Position numbers and translations under genes: made by a program
In this document: positions 62,248-64,000 of the stretch, piece by piece
Layout: every line of letters begins with the position of its first letter
Numbering within the stretch: the first letter of the stretch is position 1
The notes under the pieces: model-generated
What the model was told of the DNA's origin: nothing
The model's database searches: none
Seen by the model: the letters and a program-made list of their open reading frames with translations, nothing else
NCBI RefSeq assembly: GCF_037026715.1
Contig: NZ_JBANCG010000002.1
Location: forward strand, 572,290-636,289
Reading direction: 5' to 3'
Length of the DNA: 64,000 bases
From: Breoghania sp037026715
GTDB taxonomy: Bacteria > Pseudomonadota > Alphaproteobacteria > Rhizobiales > Stappiaceae

Positions 62248-63069
62248 TTGTACCGCTTGCGATTTCCGATCCTGAATTTCCCGGCTTTCCGATTTCGTGG
62301 TGGAGCCGTGGCGGTGATTCTCGCTTGCTCGTGTGCGGCCGCCGTGTCCGCGCCGGCTGCGGCGGGGGAGAAGGGGCTTGCGCTCACCTACATCTCCACC
62401 GCAACGAAAAACACCGACGGCACCTATCTCAAACGGATGGGCGTCAAGCTTCCGCTCCTGAGCGAAACGGCCTTCGGTGTGAACATCGGCTTTGCCGGCC
62501 GGCTCTATGCCGCCTCCGGCCGCTACGACACGGTGAGTGCACCGGCGAGCGTCGTGTGGGGGCGGGTCAAGGTCTCCGGCGCCGACACACTGCCGCTGTG
62601 GGATACCTCCACCCTCGCCCTGTCGATGACCCCGCGCGACGACAACGGCCGCGTGAACTGGACGAACACGCGGCGCTGGAAGGTCGATGGCGGTCAGTTC
62701 GTCGCAAGCCTCGACGATCGCTACTGGGTCGACGTCAGACCGCTCGACGACGATCCCATGCTATGGGGAGCAGGCACCACAATGCGGCTGGAGGCCAAGA
62801 GCTTCGGCACGGTCGTGGCCGGCGGGCTCGACCATCTGAGCGGCAACGGCACCTTTGTCGCCAACCTGAGCGCCGAACAGACGGTCGCGCGCACCTTCAA
62901 GCTCGGCGCCGCCGTCACCAACGTACTGGACGCGCCGGTCGCGACCTTCTCGGCGGAAAAGCGGTTCGCCGACCACCTCGTCATCACCGCATCACTGTCC
63001 GACAACCTGGAAGCCGCCGACGACGAGCCGGTGAAGGTTCTCAAGGCAAGCTATTCGCTGAAGTGGTGA
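62248..63069 (+). CDS. secreted hypothetical protein, possibly an outer-membrane beta-barrel
   Basis: 273 residues if started at TTG 62248; GTG 62308 is an alternative that leaves a shorter signal peptide. The hydrophobic segment VAVILACSCAAAVSAPAAAGE looks like a signal sequence. The mature part is rich in alternating hydrophobic/polar strands (VVWGRVKVSG, TFVANLSAEQ, LVITASLSDN) and ends in Trp (ASYSLKW), as outer-membrane barrels often do. Family not recognised. Confidence 0.6.
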   Translation: MYRLRFPILNFPAFRFRGGAVAVILACSCAAAVSAPAAAGEKGLALTYISTATKNTDGTYLKRMGVKLPLLSETAFGVNIGFAGRLYAASGRYDTVSAPASVVWGRVKVSGADTLPLWDTSTLALSMTPRDDNGRVNWTNTRRWKVDGGQFVASLDDRYWVDVRPLDDDPMLWGAGTTMRLEAKSFGTVVAGGLDHLSGNGTFVANLSAEQTVARTFKLGAAVTNVLDAPVATFSAEKRFADHLVITASLSDNLEAADDEPVKVLKASYSLKW

Positions 63070-63167
63070 GGTGCCGACTATATGAAGTCAAATAAATCGT
63101 TGCCATTTAGCTTCCAGGAAGCTCATACAGAAATTGGGTTGGATGGTTGTTCGATGGATGAGGCAGA

Positions 63168-64000
63168 ATGGCGGGGCTTCTGGATGCACGGCACTTCTTG
63201 TACCGTAATTTGAACCCAGAGGCTTGGCCTCATAAAGGGCTCTCGCCACTAAATAAGGCTATCTCAATTCTTGTAATAATTTCGGTAACATCAAGTATTT
63301 TAGAAACAGAAAGTACGATTATATCGAAATATGGCGTTATTTTTAAATATTTCGATTTGATAGTTGGTTCTGTTTTTGCAATTGAGTACATATTGAGAGT
63401 TTTCTCTTCCGGAGAGGAGGAGAAGTATAAAGGTATTTCAGGGAGGATTAGGTATATAATATCTCCGATAGCTCTGGCAGATCTCGCTGCAATCATCGTA
63501 TTTTTTGTAACCGTTGATTTGACGGGCTCATCTTTACTGCGTCTGCTGCGTCTGTCGAGACTCCTTGTTATTGCTAAATTAACTAGATATTCGCAGGCGT
63601 TGGCAAATATCGTCAGCGCAATTTACACGCGGCGAATAGAGTTGCTGCTCAGTCTTTTGGTCGCATTTGGAATGATGCTGCTTTCTGCAACGTTTATGTA
63701 TTTTGCGGAAGCAGAAGAAAATCCAGAGAGCTTTGGGAGTATTCCGCGCGCATTGTGGTGGGGTGTCGCCACTGTTACGAAAGTTGGCTACGCAGGCGCC
63801 TTTCCTCAAACGGTTCTCGGAAAAGTCTTCGCTGCTCTGTTCGCAATCGCCGCAGTGGGCGTTGTCGCGATGCCGACTGGAATTTTAGCTGGCGCCTTCA
63901 GCGAGGCATTCCGCGAAAACGCTCGTCGAGCTCCAACAAAGCACCAATCACTTGCGGAGAGCGAGTTGGGCGATGATCAATTCGAGAGTGAATCATCGCC
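63168..64000 (+). CDS. voltage-gated ion channel (VIC superfamily), 3' end outside window
   Basis: 277 residues are visible from ATG 63168 (MAGLLDARHFLYRN), preceded by GATGAGGCA; the frame runs off the end with no stop. Six-helix channel order: S1 about 36-50, S2 about 67-85, S3 about 103-122, S4 with spaced arginines (LLRLLRLSRLLVIAKLTR), S5 about 155-180, pore helix ALWWGVATV, filter TKVGYAG, S6 VFAALFAIAAVGVVAMPTG. The filter differs from potassium-channel TVGYGD (T to K, second Gly to Ala). Codon use is AT-rich compared with the rest of the window, pointing to transfer. Confidence 0.8.
   Translation, partial: MAGLLDARHFLYRNLNPEAWPHKGLSPLNKAISILVIISVTSSILETESTIISKYGVIFKYFDLIVGSVFAIEYILRVFSSGEEEKYKGISGRIRYIISPIALADLAAIIVFFVTVDLTGSSLLRLLRLSRLLVIAKLTRYSQALANIVSAIYTRRIELLLSLLVAFGMMLLSATFMYFAEAEENPESFGSIPRALWWGVATVTKVGYAGAFPQTVLGKVFAALFAIAAVGVVAMPTGILAGAFSEAFRENARRAPTKHQSLAESELGDDQFESESS

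Overview
The window is high-GC, gene-dense bacterial chromosome that looks like an alphaproteobacterium of the Rhizobiales/Hyphomicrobiales. Supporting evidence: a fused anthranilate synthase trpE(G) preceded by a trpL leader peptide (MTNAHNMTGWWWRP) with an attenuator; a PleC-type histidine kinase next to pepN; and intergenic palindromes of the kinds common in rhizobial genomes. A form I (genuine) aerobic CO dehydrogenase operon marks it as a likely CO oxidiser. Genus cannot be fixed from the sequence; a marine Stappia/Roseibium-like organism is a guess.

Layout. 0-9 kb: secreted proteins, a PleC-like kinase, aminopeptidase N, an arylformamidase-like hydrolase and a small AT-rich membrane ORF. 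9-12.5 kb: a TetR repressor with a promoter/operator, glutaryl-CoA dehydrogenase and a CaiB/BaiF CoA-transferase (lysine/tryptophan/glutarate catabolism). 13-21 kb: a membrane adenylate cyclase and a complete peptide-type ABC importer (fused double ATPase, binding protein, two permeases). 21.7-34.3 kb: two divergent gene sets. Leftward is a five-gene glycosyltransferase/deacetylase operon. Rightward are an ABC exporter with a degenerate, enlarged nucleotide-binding domain, a stand-alone cyclic-nucleotide-binding protein, an MBL-fold hydrolase and a second adenylate cyclase. 34.4-39.1 kb: a short-chain dehydrogenase, a membrane LytTR regulator, a DUF6622-like membrane protein and trpL-trpE(G). 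39.3-50.6 kb: AtzG/AtzE, ROK kinase and class II aldolase, pirin, an MHYT-LytTR regulator, ChaN, a TetR/MFS pair, mmsA and its LysR neighbour. 50.6-58.7 kb: a methyltransferase and coxMSLDEF. 58.7-64 kb: DUF2218, a CMD-family protein, malate synthase G, a probable outer-membrane protein and, running off the end, an AT-rich voltage-gated ion channel gene.

Two candidate systems stand out. First, the 21.7-34.3 kb locus places making, sensing and possibly destroying a cyclic nucleotide next to a catalytically degenerate ABC exporter and four glycosyltransferases, with a perfect CRP-type palindrome inside it. I do not recognise it as a described system. Second, the cox operon is preceded by three direct repeats (GCACSAACG) spaced 21 and 20 bp apart, a geometry suited to a LytTR-domain activator. 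An MHYT-LytTR protein of the CoxC/CoxH kind is encoded about 14 kb away. Other points of interest are the trpL attenuator with a possibly leaderless promoter, and an ion channel whose selectivity filter departs from TVGYG.

All coordinates and motifs were read by eye. Family calls rest on recognised motifs, not on database searches.
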